In this document: piece by piece, positions 38,301 to 48,237 of the stretch | Position numbering within the stretch: position 1 is the first letter of the stretch | Layout of the letters: every line of letters starts with the position of its first letter | Assembly: GCA_020091685.1 (NCBI GenBank) | Contig: CM034607.1 | Span: 9,483,465-9,547,464, forward strand | Direction: 5' to 3' | Source of the DNA: Lutjanus erythropterus | Lineage: Eukaryota > Chordata > Actinopteri > Lutjaniformes > Lutjanidae | Length of the DNA: 64,000 nucleotides | Position numbers and translations under genes: made by a program | Notes under the pieces: model-generated | What the model was told of the DNA's origin: nothing | Seen by the model: only the letters and a program-made list of their open reading frames with translations | The model's database searches: none

Positions 38301-38520
38301 CAATGGTTGTAAAGTGTCACCTTTAGTTTGCTTACGCGAGAGTGTGAATGACCCTTTGAGCAGAGGGTTGCATGCTTCATTTCACCACCTGATAGTGCAT
38401 GAAAATGAGTTCAAGCTCTGCTCTCACGACCAATGAGATGAAGTTGGTTTTACATAATTACTTTAGGATTTCCTAAATCACTGATAGAAACCAAATATGG
38501 GTCCCAGTCTGAGGAAAAAA
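38301..38520 (+). promoter_or_regulatory. Upstream block shared by all four units (copy 1)
   Basis: About 210 bp running from 'tcacctttagtttgc' through 'atgcttcatttcaccacctg', 'atagtgcatgaaaa', 'accaatgagatgaag' (a CCAAT word) and 'aggatttcctaa' to 'gtcccagtctgag'. The same words occur in order at 45715-45930, 52516-52740 and 58097-58335. It lies about 1.7 kb upstream of the promoter. Whether similarity reflects function or only recent duplication cannot be told from sequence. Confidence 0.45.
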
Positions 38521-39750
38521 TACAGATATTGAGTCAAAATGAATCTTCTTGGGTTAAGTCGATTATTTCCTGCACCTAAAGTGTACGACTCACAATGATG
38601 CACTGTGGAAAACATTAAAAATACTGTTGGTATTTTGTTCTCGGTGGAATATAACGTAATATCAGTTTAATATATTTAAACTGATAAACTGGAGGATGAA
38701 GTGTCCCTTCATGGGCTGAGAAAATTCTCTTCTTAAGCTAAATAAACTGAATGAAAAGCTTAGCTGGATGCATCATCAGAAAGCTGAAAAAAGGCTGTTT
38801 TTCTGACATCATGAAAACGTTTTAGGCATGTGATTTTTACAGCACAGTGACAGAACAAACATATGATGATCTTATAGCATGTGATGCATTGTTATAGATT
38901 TAACTATACCAACAGTATACTGTATACTGTGTTTTATTTTTGATAATTTAAGTACGTTTTACTGCTTTTGCTTAAGATTTGAATGTGGGACACTAGTGGA
39001 ATATTTTCACACACAATCAAAAGAATTAAATTAATAATAATTAATAATTTTTCCACTGCAGTTATCTGGCAAATGCAGTCACAGAATATGATGCAATGTT
39101 ATAGATTAAAGTGCACAATATAATATAAAGTAGTTAAAGTGGAGTTTATTAGTATATTTTCTTATCATAGATTAAATTTTAGATGTTAGATTAGATTATA
39201 GATTAAATGAATGATCAAAGTCGTGCTTTTTCTCCCAGTGTTTTCATCACCCAGTACTCCCTGCTCCACCAGATGCCAACCCCTCCAGTAGTTACTTGTT
39301 TATGGGAAACAATAACATTACTCAAACTGTGTTGGGACGATGTAATTCACATCGTTACAATAGCTTTTGCCTGTTTCCCAATTTAGTGTAAAATTGTCAC
39401 AATTTCTATGTACTTCTTCAATGAACATGCTTCTTTTTTCTCTCTTATATCCAACATGGTGTTGAATCATTTCTCCACAGAGCTATAGGAAAGTGCAAAG
39501 CGATCCACTTGTATTTTATGACAGCGCCACAAGAGCGTGGCGATTTATTTTCAGGATAACAGGCTTAACTTTACATTGAAAGGCAACTGACAGTCTTACA
39601 GGCAAAAACTTGCTTCATCCATAGATTGAATAGGAACCCAACCTATTTAATATACCGTCTATCGCTTCAACACGCCATTCTGACTGAAGTACTTATTTAT
39701 GGACGTGCAATTCCTAGACCTATGTTATATATTTTGTTGAGTTGTGTACT

Positions 39751-39962
39751 TACGCTGATCAGCCACAACAATAAAACCACTGACAATGCTACCTGTTAAG
39801 GGGTGGGCTATATTAGGCAGCACGTGAACAGTCAGTAACTTCAACCTGATATGTTGGAGCAGGAAAAATTGAGAGTGTAAACATCTGATCAACTTTGACA
39901 AGGACTAAATTGTGAAGGGTAGACATCTGGGTCAGAGCATGTCCAAAACAGCAGGTCTAAAG
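39751..39962 (+). mobile_element. Truncated Tc1/mariner-type element
   Basis: 'tacgctgatcagccacaac' followed by 'ataaaaccactgac' is the typical end of a fish Tc1-like family. Further on, one frame reads FDKD*IVKGRHLGQSMSKTAGL, recognisable as the N-terminal helix-turn-helix region of its transposase, with an internal stop. The rest of the transposase is gone. It sits directly upstream of the lectin promoter block of unit 1 and is absent from the equivalent site of unit 2. Confidence 0.7.
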
Positions 39963-40075
39963 GTCAGTTTCACCATTATGATTTGTATGTTTCTGCATCC
40001 TGTTTTCTGAAGTCAGGAGAAAATGATTGTCATTGGGTTTGCATAAGTACTTTAGTTAAGGAGGGCAGAAACTGA

Positions 40076-40082
40076 ATAAAAG
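40076..40082 (+). promoter_or_regulatory. TATA-like box of the lectin gene, unit 1
   Basis: ATAAAAG lies within a block (39964-40240) conserved in units 1, 2 and 3. It is about 75 bp upstream of a splice donor also conserved in all three, so transcription would start near 40105. A kappaB-like GGAACTTTCC lies at 40142-40151 inside the first exon. NF-kappaB control of an immune lectin is plausible but inferred. Confidence 0.5.
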
Positions 40083-40104
40083 TAGGTGAACACTTACTGA
40101 AGGT

Positions 40105-40154
40105 CTGAGATGTGTTGGAACAACCTGCAGAAACAAAAGCTGGAACTTTCCAAG
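40105..40154 (+). other. Noncoding first exon (5' UTR) of the lectin gene
   Basis: The donor CAAG|GTAGGA after 40154 pairs with the acceptor TTTCCAG|G at 40388-40390, placing the start codon two bases into the next exon. The donor is conserved in unit 2 (after 46546) and unit 3 (after 54373, GTAAGA). The 5' end is estimated from the TATA-like box. Confidence 0.45.
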
Positions 40155-40391
40155 GTAGGACTCTCTGACCTCTGAGCTGAAATTGTTTGATAGATTTCCC
40201 TCACTACTTATCAAACTGTTTTCCTCAAATTTAGCTCAACATAAATCCAATGCACATATCAAATTATTCCACCCCTGAGTTTTTACATATAGATAAAACT
40301 AATCTTCTGTTACTGGTCCTGCAAAACACAGGTAATTCTTTTTCATATGTTGAAGAGAAATTAACGTGTTCTGCATGTTTTTGTTTCCAGG

Positions 40392-43201
40392 ATGAAGACG
40401 ATGCTTCTGTTTGTTCTCACTCTCTCAGGTCAGAGAAATAATTGTATGCGCATGTCGTGTGTAAGTGTGTGAGATAGACACTTTGAAATGCTTCAGAACT
40501 GAACCATGTTATCTCTGTGACAGTCTATAACAAGCCATCGATTTACATATTTAACAATGGTTATATTTGTTGCATGATTATTGTATTGCAGTAGACTACA
40601 TGAGTGTAAATGAAAAAATCCTTGATCCATCAGGGCTGTCTTTTCTACCTGCAAACAGCATAAGAGAGTACCACCATTTAAAGATTTCAAAGACCTGGGC
40701 TGAAGCTCAGAGTTACTGCAGAGAGAAGTTCACTGACCTCGCCACTGTAGACAATAGAGGCAACAACGACAGGCTGGTCAGTGTATCTAAGGGCCGTGGA
40801 GAAGAAGCATGGATCGGGCTTTATGATGACTTGACAAGATGGAAGTGGGCGCAGGGAAATGTAGCGATCAACACTGATAAAGATTTCAGCAACTGGGAAT
40901 CAAGTGAGCCTGTCGTTCAGCCCTACTTGCAGAGCTGCGTTTTGATGACAGAGAATGGGGGGTGGGGCACCTCTCTTTGTCGGACACTACATCCTGCAGT
41001 CTGCTATTCTGGTAAGAAGAACTTTAAGTGACTTCAGTTCCAAGTTGCTTTATTAGAGTTTAAAAATTTTCTTCAGGCGCTCTCAGGATATTGGTTTAAA
41101 ATACACACCACGTTCAAGCTCTTCGGATTCATCAAGGTGCAAACAGGGGTGTTTGAAGGATTTGAGGATACCTGAGGGCTCAGCCCAAACATCTGTAAGG
41201 GGCCCAGCAGGGAACCTCACATGTAAAACTTCATTTGATAAACAATCTGTGATTTGATGCTTTTTTTTTTTTTTTACCTTAATGTAGAAGAACTTATATT
41301 GAACCTTTATTGGGTTTTAGCTTGAACATTCAGCCACAGGTATTGTTCATGTCAACCTTTGCCTTTTTTAATGCTTTCTGTATGCACTCTGGCACCATGT
41401 TTACACTCAAAGTACGTGTTAATCATTGAAAAACTGTTTACTTGAATTAGGAATTGTGAATAAATACTACTACTACTACTAATAATAATAATAATGACTT
41501 GACAGCTTTGCTTCTAAAAACAGATGTCACAGTAACAATTGTTTGGTCACTAACAACTGCACATATTTGTCATGTGACATTTGCATATTTATTACTTTTG
41601 AATACATCACTTTACCTATCTTTATTTTCATTACAATGGATTCAGTACCCTTGTCTGATTCTACTGTCATTACTTTATGTATTCGGAGTATTGACGATAT
41701 AAATGTACTTTTCTTTACCAGAATAAACAGTGTCAATGTAGGCCAAAATGCCAATGCACAGTCCAATCCATTTTCTTCATTTTCTTGCTGTTTTCTTTTA
41801 GAACAAGGTCCTTCCAGGTATATTCTAGTGGAAAATAGGATGAAGTGGCAAGACGCCAAGACATACTGTAGGTCCACGTACACAGACCTTGTCAGTGTGA
41901 GGAACATGTCTGAGAATCAGCGCATCTCCTCACTTCTGTCAGAAAAAACCTGGATCGGTCTCCACAGAAAACACTGGACTCACTGGTCTGACCAGAGCCG
42001 CAAAACCTTCAGTAACTGGGACGAAAGTGGGCTTGACAGCAGTGCAGAATCATGTGCTATGATCAACACAGTCACAGGAAAGTGGTGGGAGGCTGACTGT
42101 ACGAGAAAGTACTACTTTGTCTGTCAAACGGTTCACGAGCACAAAACAACATTGAAGTTAAAGTTCCAGTCTGAGGCCGACCTGAACGATCCTGCTGTCC
42201 AGCAGCAGATCTTAGATCAGGTACTGTGAGTCTGAAGCTGCTAAATGTAATTTGCTGATAATGAGTTTGGTGAGGGTTGTTGGAGTGTAAAGTTCCACAC
42301 AGCTAAACTCTCAGTAGAATCCTCGTCCAACTCAGTGACGCTCAAGTCTTTTTTCTGACATGAAAACCCTCAAAGTAGTGTAAGCTAATTATTATCTTTG
42401 GTTTGAAAGTAATGCTAGCTTGCTATTGCGTGTTGTAAACTACTTAGCTGGCCATGCTAACATTTGGATGCTCTATAATAAAAAAAATAAACACTCTGTT
42501 AAGTCCATTCCTCACAAAGTTGCTCTTTTGTTTCTGTTTTTATTCTTGGTTTAAGGACACCAGTTCACAGTAGCTATGATGATTTTCAAGATTTAGCCTA
42601 AAATTTTCACATAGGTTAATAAAATTTATCAAAAGCTCATTATACTTCTTCGTTTTCATCATTATATTCTCTGCCAGGTGAAGAAGAGCAAAGGCTATAT
42701 GGATATTCACCATTTTTGAATTTTTGTTTCTTTTCAGCTGCATGCTAAGCTGGGAAAACATGTAATATCAGACTTTAAACTCCGCTGGATTGAGACAGAT
42801 GGGCAGACATTTCACAAGGAACAAAGGAAAGAGGAAGAGGAAGGTATTTCATTTGCATTTTTATTTTAGACATGAGAACATTCAGCACACTCATATCTGT
42901 TCAGTTATAAGCAATCAGTAAGATTAGCTTAGCAAAAAGACTGGAAATAGGGGAAAAAACTTAGCATATGCCTAGCCAATAACCAACAAGATAGGATGTA
43001 TTAATGACTGAGCCTGCGGTGTTGCTAGGCAGATTTTGTTACCTTTGGCCAGAGCCAGGCTGTTTCCCCATTTGCAGTCTTTGTCCTATGCTAAGCTAAC
43101 TGTATACTGGCTGTAGCTGTATATTTCCTGCACAGACACCAAAAGACTCTTTTAAACCCCATGATTTCTGTTTTCTGCCTGTTTTAGGGTCGACCAGCTG
43201 A
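40392..43201 (+). CDS. Secreted protein with two C-type lectin-like domains (5 coding exons)
   Basis: Predicted coding exons are 40392-40428, 40634-41011, 41802-42220, 42738-42843 and 43188-43201. All introns are GT...AG; phases 1, 1, 0 and 1 are compatible. The sum is 954 nt, 317 residues plus stop. Residues 1-19 form a signal peptide (MKTMLLFVLTL core) with no later membrane segment, so secretion is expected. CTLD1 spans about residues 22-138 (Cys41, 114, 128, 136; WIGL at 72-75). CTLD2 spans about 142-248 (Cys161, 223, 238, 246; WIGL at 189-192). Each has the two conserved disulfides but lacks the EPN or QPD motif that coordinates calcium and sugar in classical lectins, so ligand binding is uncertain. 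A charged tail (279-317, with FKLRW and TFHKE) ends in a Glu run. Fish have large families of such proteins, often annotated as CLEC20A-like or mannose-receptor-like; orthology was not established. It is the only intact member of the array. Confidence 0.85.
40634..41011 (+). CDS. Exon encoding CTLD1 of the unit 1 lectin
   Basis: A 378-nt exon between acceptor CATCAG and donor G|GTAAGAAG. The start is set by joining phase 1 to the signal-peptide exon (TCA G + GG). It encodes TWAEAQSYC, DLATV, WIGL and the C-terminal PAVCY cysteine. The open frame continues upstream into intron 1 without a methionine context that would suit secretion, which supports the spliced model. Confidence 0.85.
41468..41495. 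repeat. (CTA)n(ATA)n microsatellite in intron 2
   Basis: The corresponding site of unit 2 (48177-48235) has a clearly longer array, about 58 bases against 28, showing expansion or contraction since duplication. Confidence 0.9.
41802..42220 (+). CDS. Exon encoding CTLD2 of the unit 1 lectin
   Basis: A 419-nt exon between acceptor TTTTAG and donor CAG|GTACTG. It encodes DAKTYCRSTYTDLVSV, WIGL, WSD, SNWDESG, KWWEADC and FVCQT, then a post-domain segment ending AVQQQILDQ. The usual QPD/EPN position reads ESGLDSS. The open frame on the same strand starts far upstream in intron 2, but that part lacks domain features. Confidence 0.85.
42738..42843 (+). CDS. Exon 4 of the unit 1 lectin (charged tail)
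   Basis: A 106-nt exon between acceptor TTTTCAG and donor G|GTATTT. It encodes LHAKLGKH, FKLRWIETDGQTFHKE and a Lys/Glu-rich run. The terminal exon (43188-43201) adds GSTS and the stop TGA at 43199-43201. Confidence 0.8.
42885..43155. mobile_element. Foldback element inside intron 4 of the unit 1 lectin
   Basis: It contains 'gattagcttagc', 'aagactggaaatagggg' and, inverted, 'tttccccatttgcagtctt' and 'atgctaagctaac', so the arms can pair. It is the same family as 2872-3658. The unit 2 intron 4 lacks it, so it inserted after the duplication or was deleted there. Confidence 0.6.
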
Positions 43202-43311
43202 GCAGTCATTCTGCAGAGGACATCATGGTCTTCTTAAAAATTAACACTCTTCAATATTCAATGTTTCACTTCTCTTTGTAGCTTCACTACGTTTTCTACA
43301 CCATCACTGGC

Positions 43312-43317
43312 AATAAA
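43312..43317 (+). terminator. Polyadenylation signal AATAAA (proximal), unit 1
   Basis: AATAAA lies 111 bp after the stop codon. A second AATAAA is at 43648-43653. Neither is kept in unit 2, while unit 4 keeps the proximal one (60006-60011). Confidence 0.55.
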
Positions 43318-43773
43318 TGATTTTTGCATGTTAATGTATTTGGTGCATGATGTGCAGCAACAGCTTTTTAATATTTGAAATGTTCATTTGACTGGATGGT
43401 TTTGCATGTTTCGAGTTTAAAATATGTTGAAAATGTATATTTCTGCTTGTGACTTCAGAGCACACAGTGAGGTTTGAAATTATTTTGAAAAGTATAAACA
43501 TGTTTTTTTGCTTTTGTCCTATTTAAATATGTTTTCCCCTTTGAAAATGTATAACTTTAATTGCTTGATGCTTAGCAGTTTTGTTCTGGCTTTGATTTGT
43601 GATCTTTTAATAATGATCATAGATAACAATCTATTGTAATTCATAGCAATAAATTTCTTATAATGTGATTTATCTTTTGTTTGTTGCAAAGGCCTTTTCT
43701 GTTTGTGGTACTTAATTAAATATGGAACATTAATGCAAAGCTACTTTCATCCAGTAATGTCCTGTGGCTAGTT

Positions 43774-44390
43774 AAAGGACCAGTGTGTGGACAGAGATTG
43801 TCTACTGGCAATCTACAGGCCATCCAGCCCACAGAACAGCCACTGATGAAAGTATGTAATATTTATGTTTGTTGTATTACAAAGCTGGTGCATGTGGCAA
43901 ATATCCAGGAAAAGATGCTGTACAAAGTACTGCTAATGCAAACTGAACATTCCTGCTGTTGCAGCTTCACATTAAAGGCATTTAACTTGCGAAACAGGAA
44001 TGAACTTTTATTAAAGGACCAGTGTGTAGGATTTACAGGTATCTAGCAGTGAACTTACAGATTGTAATCACTCTCCCCATCCAAACATGTAAGGAAACAT
44101 AAAGTGTCTCCAAAACTAACACACAACCCAAAGACCTATTTAGAGCCATTCTGTTCAGGGCTACTGTAGAAACGCTCTATTCTAATGTAAAGAAAACATG
44201 ATTCTTATTTTCATTATACACAAATGAAAACATCATGAATATTATTATTTTATTATTGTCACATATTATTGGCTGAACTACAATGAGCCAGCAGAGTAGT
44301 GCAGGGAGGAGATCACATGTCCCTCCTCCAGCAGGTGGAGCTTCTCCTCATCCGATTGCATTTGAAATTTACAAAGTAGATATTAGCCCT
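43774..44390. mobile_element. Two overlapping TTAAAGGACC-type repeats in the 3' flank (unit 1)
   Basis: Two starts 'ttaaaggaccagtgtgt' are seen near 43774 and 44014, followed by family text in reverse order ('ctactgtagaaacg', 'atgattcttattttca'). The same arrangement occurs in unit 2 (50083-50575), so the insertions predate the split of units 1 and 2. The open frames with VCNIYVCCITKLVH here are duplicated repeat sequence. Confidence 0.6.
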
Positions 44391-44552
44391 TACAAGCAAA
44401 ATGTGTAGTTACAGAGTAGGACAAACAACTGCTGTAGCCTCAACGCACAGACTGGTTGGTTATGATTCTGGTTAGTTACAATTTTGTTTGAGAAAGGCTG
44501 ATATCTTTTCCAACTTTGTTTTATCCTTGAATTATTGATAAAATAGTGTTGG

Positions 44553-44598
44553 CGACTTGTCCAGGGTGAACCCCACCTCTCACCCAAATGAATGAATG
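44553..44598 (+). mobile_element. Truncated SINE tail with 8-bp flanking duplication
   Basis: 'cgacttgtccagggtgaacc...tctcacccaaatgaatgaatg' matches the 3' part of the SINE at 44621-44988 in opposite orientation. It is flanked by AGTGTTGG on both sides (44545-44552 and 44599-44606). The unit 2 site is empty ('aaaatagtgtcggtccaatg' at about 50607). Confidence 0.6.
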
Positions 44599-44620
44599 AG
44601 TGTTGGCCTATGTAATAATC

Positions 44621-44988
44621 ATTCATTCATTCATTCATTTTCTGTAACTGCTTATTCCAGAAGGGTCATGGGCTGGAGCCTATCCCAGCTGACATTGGGC
44701 GAGAGGCAGGGTTCACCCTGGACAAGTCGCCAGTTCATCACAGGACTGACACATAGACAGACAACCACTCACACTCACATTCACACCTACGGGCAATTTA
44801 GAGTCACCAATTAACCTGGCATGCATGTCTTTGGACTGTGAGAGGAAGCTGGAGAACCCGGAGAGAACCCACGCAGACACGGGAGAACATGCAAACTCCT
44901 CACAGAAAGCACACAGCTGGGGATCGAACTCAGGACCTTCTTGCTGTGAGGTGGCAGCGCTAACCACTGCACCACCGTGCTGCCCGGC
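44621..44988 (-). mobile_element. Full-length tRNA-derived SINE with target-site duplication
   Basis: Read on the minus strand: an A-box-like GTGGTGCAGTGGTTAGCGC, a B-box-like GAGTTCGATCCC, a conserved body (GGGTTCTCTCCGGGTTCTCC, CTAAATTGCCCGTAGG, GGCGACTTGTCCAGGGTGAA) and a (GAAT)n tail. Target duplications CCTATGTAATAATC (44607-44620) and CCTATTTAATAATC (44989-45002) differ at one base. The LINE-like tail resembles fish L2-clade partners. Unit 2 has the empty site. Confidence 0.85.
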
Positions 44989-45714
44989 CCTATTTAATAA
45001 TCACCAAATCAATTTATTGGTTGAGCTGACCAAAATCTAGCACTCTCTTCCACCCGTGTGTGTGTGTGTTGGTTGTGACACATATTGCAATTATCATATT
45101 AAGCCCTATGAAACAGAAATCAGAGTTCTAATTTGCTTCTGCATATTTCCATGTTTCCTGTAAAAGCAATTGACTTGGAGAGACTTGTTGTGGCAGACAG
45201 CGCTGAACAAGCATAAACACAACACCTCCCCACATATCTTGCAGTCGTTCAGTTTTAATCAAAACCACATGAACCAAAAAAGTTCCTCTTCTTTGTCTGG
45301 GAAGCAGAAATCTTCTAGCTTATAAAAGCATGCATCGTATTCTGTTTTACAGGAAGAAAACACAATTGGATTTTTGCTGTGAAACTTCAAAGAAATCAAT
45401 ATTTGTATTTTTCTTTGGCATATATTAAAAAGTGCATAATATGACAGGGATGTGAAGGTAAAAGGTTGAAAGGGTTGAAAAGACATTTGCATTTCATCTC
45501 AATTTTAATCAAAATTTAAAAGATCAACATTTAAAACTGGACTTACAATGTTTTCTTTATCTGAGCAATATTTTCAAACGACTACATGTAATGAGAAAAG
45601 TGTTGCTCACAGTCAAGTATAAGTCACTGTACACTGCCCAGCACCAAACTGCAGAGAGTCTTAATGTATTTTGAAGAGGATTAAAATGACTGGTACTGAT
45701 ACAATGCTTTCAAT

Positions 45715-45930
45715 GTCTGTCACCTTTAGTTTGCTCACATCCTGTAATAATGAATACCCTTTGAACACAAGGTCACATGCTTCATTTCACCACCTGATAG
45801 TGCATGAAAATTAGTTCAAGCTCTGTTCTCACGCCCAATGAGATGAAGATTTTGATTTACATAACTACTTCAGGATTTCCTCAATCACTTATGGAAACCA
45901 AATGGGTCCCAGTCTGAGAAAAAGCCAAAT
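45715..45930 (+). promoter_or_regulatory. Upstream block shared by all four units (copy 2)
   Basis: Same ordered words as 38301-38520. It is closer to the unit 3 copy (both read 'gtttgctcacatcctgtaataatg' and 'cacgcccaatgagatgaag'). Confidence 0.45.
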
Positions 45931-46473
45931 GTAGCATCTCATGCTTAACCTAACTCCATTGGTGAAATCCATAATTTTATCTCACACCCATTTGCCAGAC
46001 ATTCTGCATTAATTTGAACTCTAACTAACATGAAACAGGCAAACAAAAATAGTTTTTCTGACTTGAAGGAAACTTTCTTAATTTCTGATGACATACGGCC
46101 ATTTTATGATTTACTACAGCAAATATATTACAGATTTCAATAAAATATCTGAGTGTTGATGACAATGATTTCTGTCAAACATTAATTTAAATATATAAAC
46201 TCCTCCAAAAATAATCAAATAGCTCTTTAATGAGTTGTATAGGTATCTGTATGTCTGCCTCTTCACTTTCGTGAATGCTGTATGCTAATTCCTGCTGCTC
46301 TCATGTCTTTGGATTAATGAATTAAATAATTAAATTAATTCTTAATGACCAGTTAAATAACTCAATTTCACCATTATGATTTGTATGTTTCTGCATCCTG
46401 TTTTCTGAAGTCAGGAGAAAATGATTGACATTGGGTTTGCATAAGTACTTTAGTTAAGGAGGGCAGAAACTCA

Positions 46474-46480
46474 ATAAAAG
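46474..46480 (+). promoter_or_regulatory. TATA-like box, unit 2 lectin pseudogene
   Basis: ATAAAAG sits within the conserved promoter block, followed by a conserved first-exon donor after 46546. The exon reads 'aaagggaactttccaag' where unit 1 has 'aaagctggaactttccaag'. Confidence 0.4.
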
Positions 46481-46790
46481 TAGGTGAACACTGAAGGTCT
46501 GAGATGTGTTGGAACAACCTGCAGAAACAAAAGGGAACTTTCCAAGGTAGGACTCTCTGACCTCTGAGCTGAAACTGTTTGATAGATTTCCCTCACTACT
46601 TATCAAACTGTTTTCTCAAATTTAGCTCAACATGAATCCAATGCACATATCAAATTATTCCACCCTGAGATTCTTCAGGAGTTTTTACTTTCAGGCAAAA
46701 CTAATCTTCTGTTACTGGTCCTGCAAAATACAAGCAGTTCTTTTTATGTTGAAGAAAAATTAATGTGTTCTGCATGTTTTTGTTTCCAGG

Positions 46791-48201
46791 ATGAAGATGA
46801 CGCTTCTGTTTGTTCTCACTCTCTCAGGTCAGAGAAATGATTGTATGCGCATGTCGGTGTAAGTGTGTAGATAGACACTTTGAATGCTTCAGAACTGAAC
46901 CATGTTATCTCTGTGACAGTCTATAACAAGTCATCATTTCACATGGTTATATTTGTTGCATGTTTATTGTATTGCAGTAGACTACATGAGTGTAAATGAA
47001 AAACAGTCTTTTATCCATCAGGTCTGTCTGTTCTGTCTGCAAGAATCATCAGAGAGTACCATCATGTAAGGACAGCAAAGACCTGGGCTGAAGCTCAGAG
47101 TTACTGCAAAGAAAGTTCACTAACCTCGCCTCTGTACACAATAGAGGCAACAACGACAGGTTGCTCAGTCTATTGCAGGGTGGAAATCATGCATGGATCG
47201 GGCTTCATGGTGGTTTGAGCGGATGGAAGTGGGTGCAGAAATGTAGCGATCAACACCAATAAAGATTTCACCAACTGGGCATCAAGTGAGCCTGTCGTTC
47301 AACGCCTCTGCAGGTCTGCACTGTGATGACAGAAAATGGGAGTGAGGCCTCTAATTGTTGGGAACGGCATCCTGCAGTCTGCTATTATGGTAAGAAGAAC
47401 TTTTACTGATCTCTGTTCCAAGTTGCTTTATTAGAGTTTCAAAGAAAATATTCTGCAGGCATTCTCAGGCACGCAGGGGGAAAAGTTTTATTGAAAGCTA
47501 CCAATTAGTAGGACATGAGTTTAAAACAGTGGTTCTCAACCTGTTGTCCTTGGAGAAACGTGTAGTGTCTGAAGATGGCATAGATATTATTTTGTCTGAT
47601 GGAGCCATTCATTGAATAGGAAGACTCAAACTTAAAATAAGAAAAACGAAAAGAAAAACAAGGAAAAATTAGAAAAAATGTCCATTTGCACATTTGTTGG
47701 TATCTTTCAGTCCCAATAGGAATTAATTTGTCACCCTCTGTAGAATGCTGTCACAGAACATAATTTTGGTTGATAATAGCACAGTAACACCTGATTTAAT
47801 GCAATGAAGAGGTGAAATAATAGCTTTGTATTTAAATATGTTATTTACCACAACCGTAAGGTGCTGGAAAAGATTGCAAATGCTTGAAAAGTGCTTGAAT
47901 TTGACTTGGAAAAGGTGTTAGAACCTGAAATTGTGATTTTAGTTGACATGTTGACATGTTCAAGGACAAAGTCTTGGGGACCCTGTGATTTCTGAAGACA
48001 TCTGAGGGCTGAGCTCAAACAACTGTAAGGAACCTCACCTGTAAAATTGTATTTGATAAATAAGTTGCTTTGTTGCCACTCCAGCACCTTGTTTACTCAA
48101 AGTATGTGTTAATCATTGAAAAACTGAAATGGGTAACTGAAAAACTGTTTACTTGAATTAGAATTGTGAAAAAATATTACTACTACTACTACTACTACTA
48201 C

Positions 48202-48237
<36 letters not shown>

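Larger units (their letters stand above)
37780..45040. repeat. Lectin array, unit 1 (contains the intact gene)
   Basis: The left edge is placed where homology to unit 4 begins ('atggccttcagccttgag' here, 'acggccttcagccttgaa' at about 57839). The right edge is where homology with the unit 2/3 leader begins. The unit contains the shared upstream block, a Tc1-like fragment, the promoter, five coding exons and a 3' flank with TTAAAGGACC-type repeats and two SINE insertions. Boundaries are by eye and approximate. Confidence 0.6.

Noticed and set aside
40567-41031. Stand-alone 154-residue lectin gene starting at MLHDYC
   Set aside because: The start lies in an intron and gives no signal peptide. 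The acceptor CATCAG at 40631-40633 joins in frame to the signal exon, giving a typical secreted precursor.
41527-41907. 126-residue frame antisense to the lectin CTLD2 exon
   Set aside because: A shadow of the coding strand; its counterpart in unit 2 is disrupted and no family was recognised.
41543-42229. Stand-alone 228-residue protein ending in VL-stop
   Set aside because: The first 86 residues are translated intron and the last two codons are the splice donor GTACTG. The real segment is exon 3 (41802-42220).
43783-44046. 87-residue frame, similar to 50093-50344, suggesting a conserved protein
   Set aside because: The similarity is due to duplication of units 1 and 2. The sequence lies in TTAAAGGACC-type repeats and the frames end differently.
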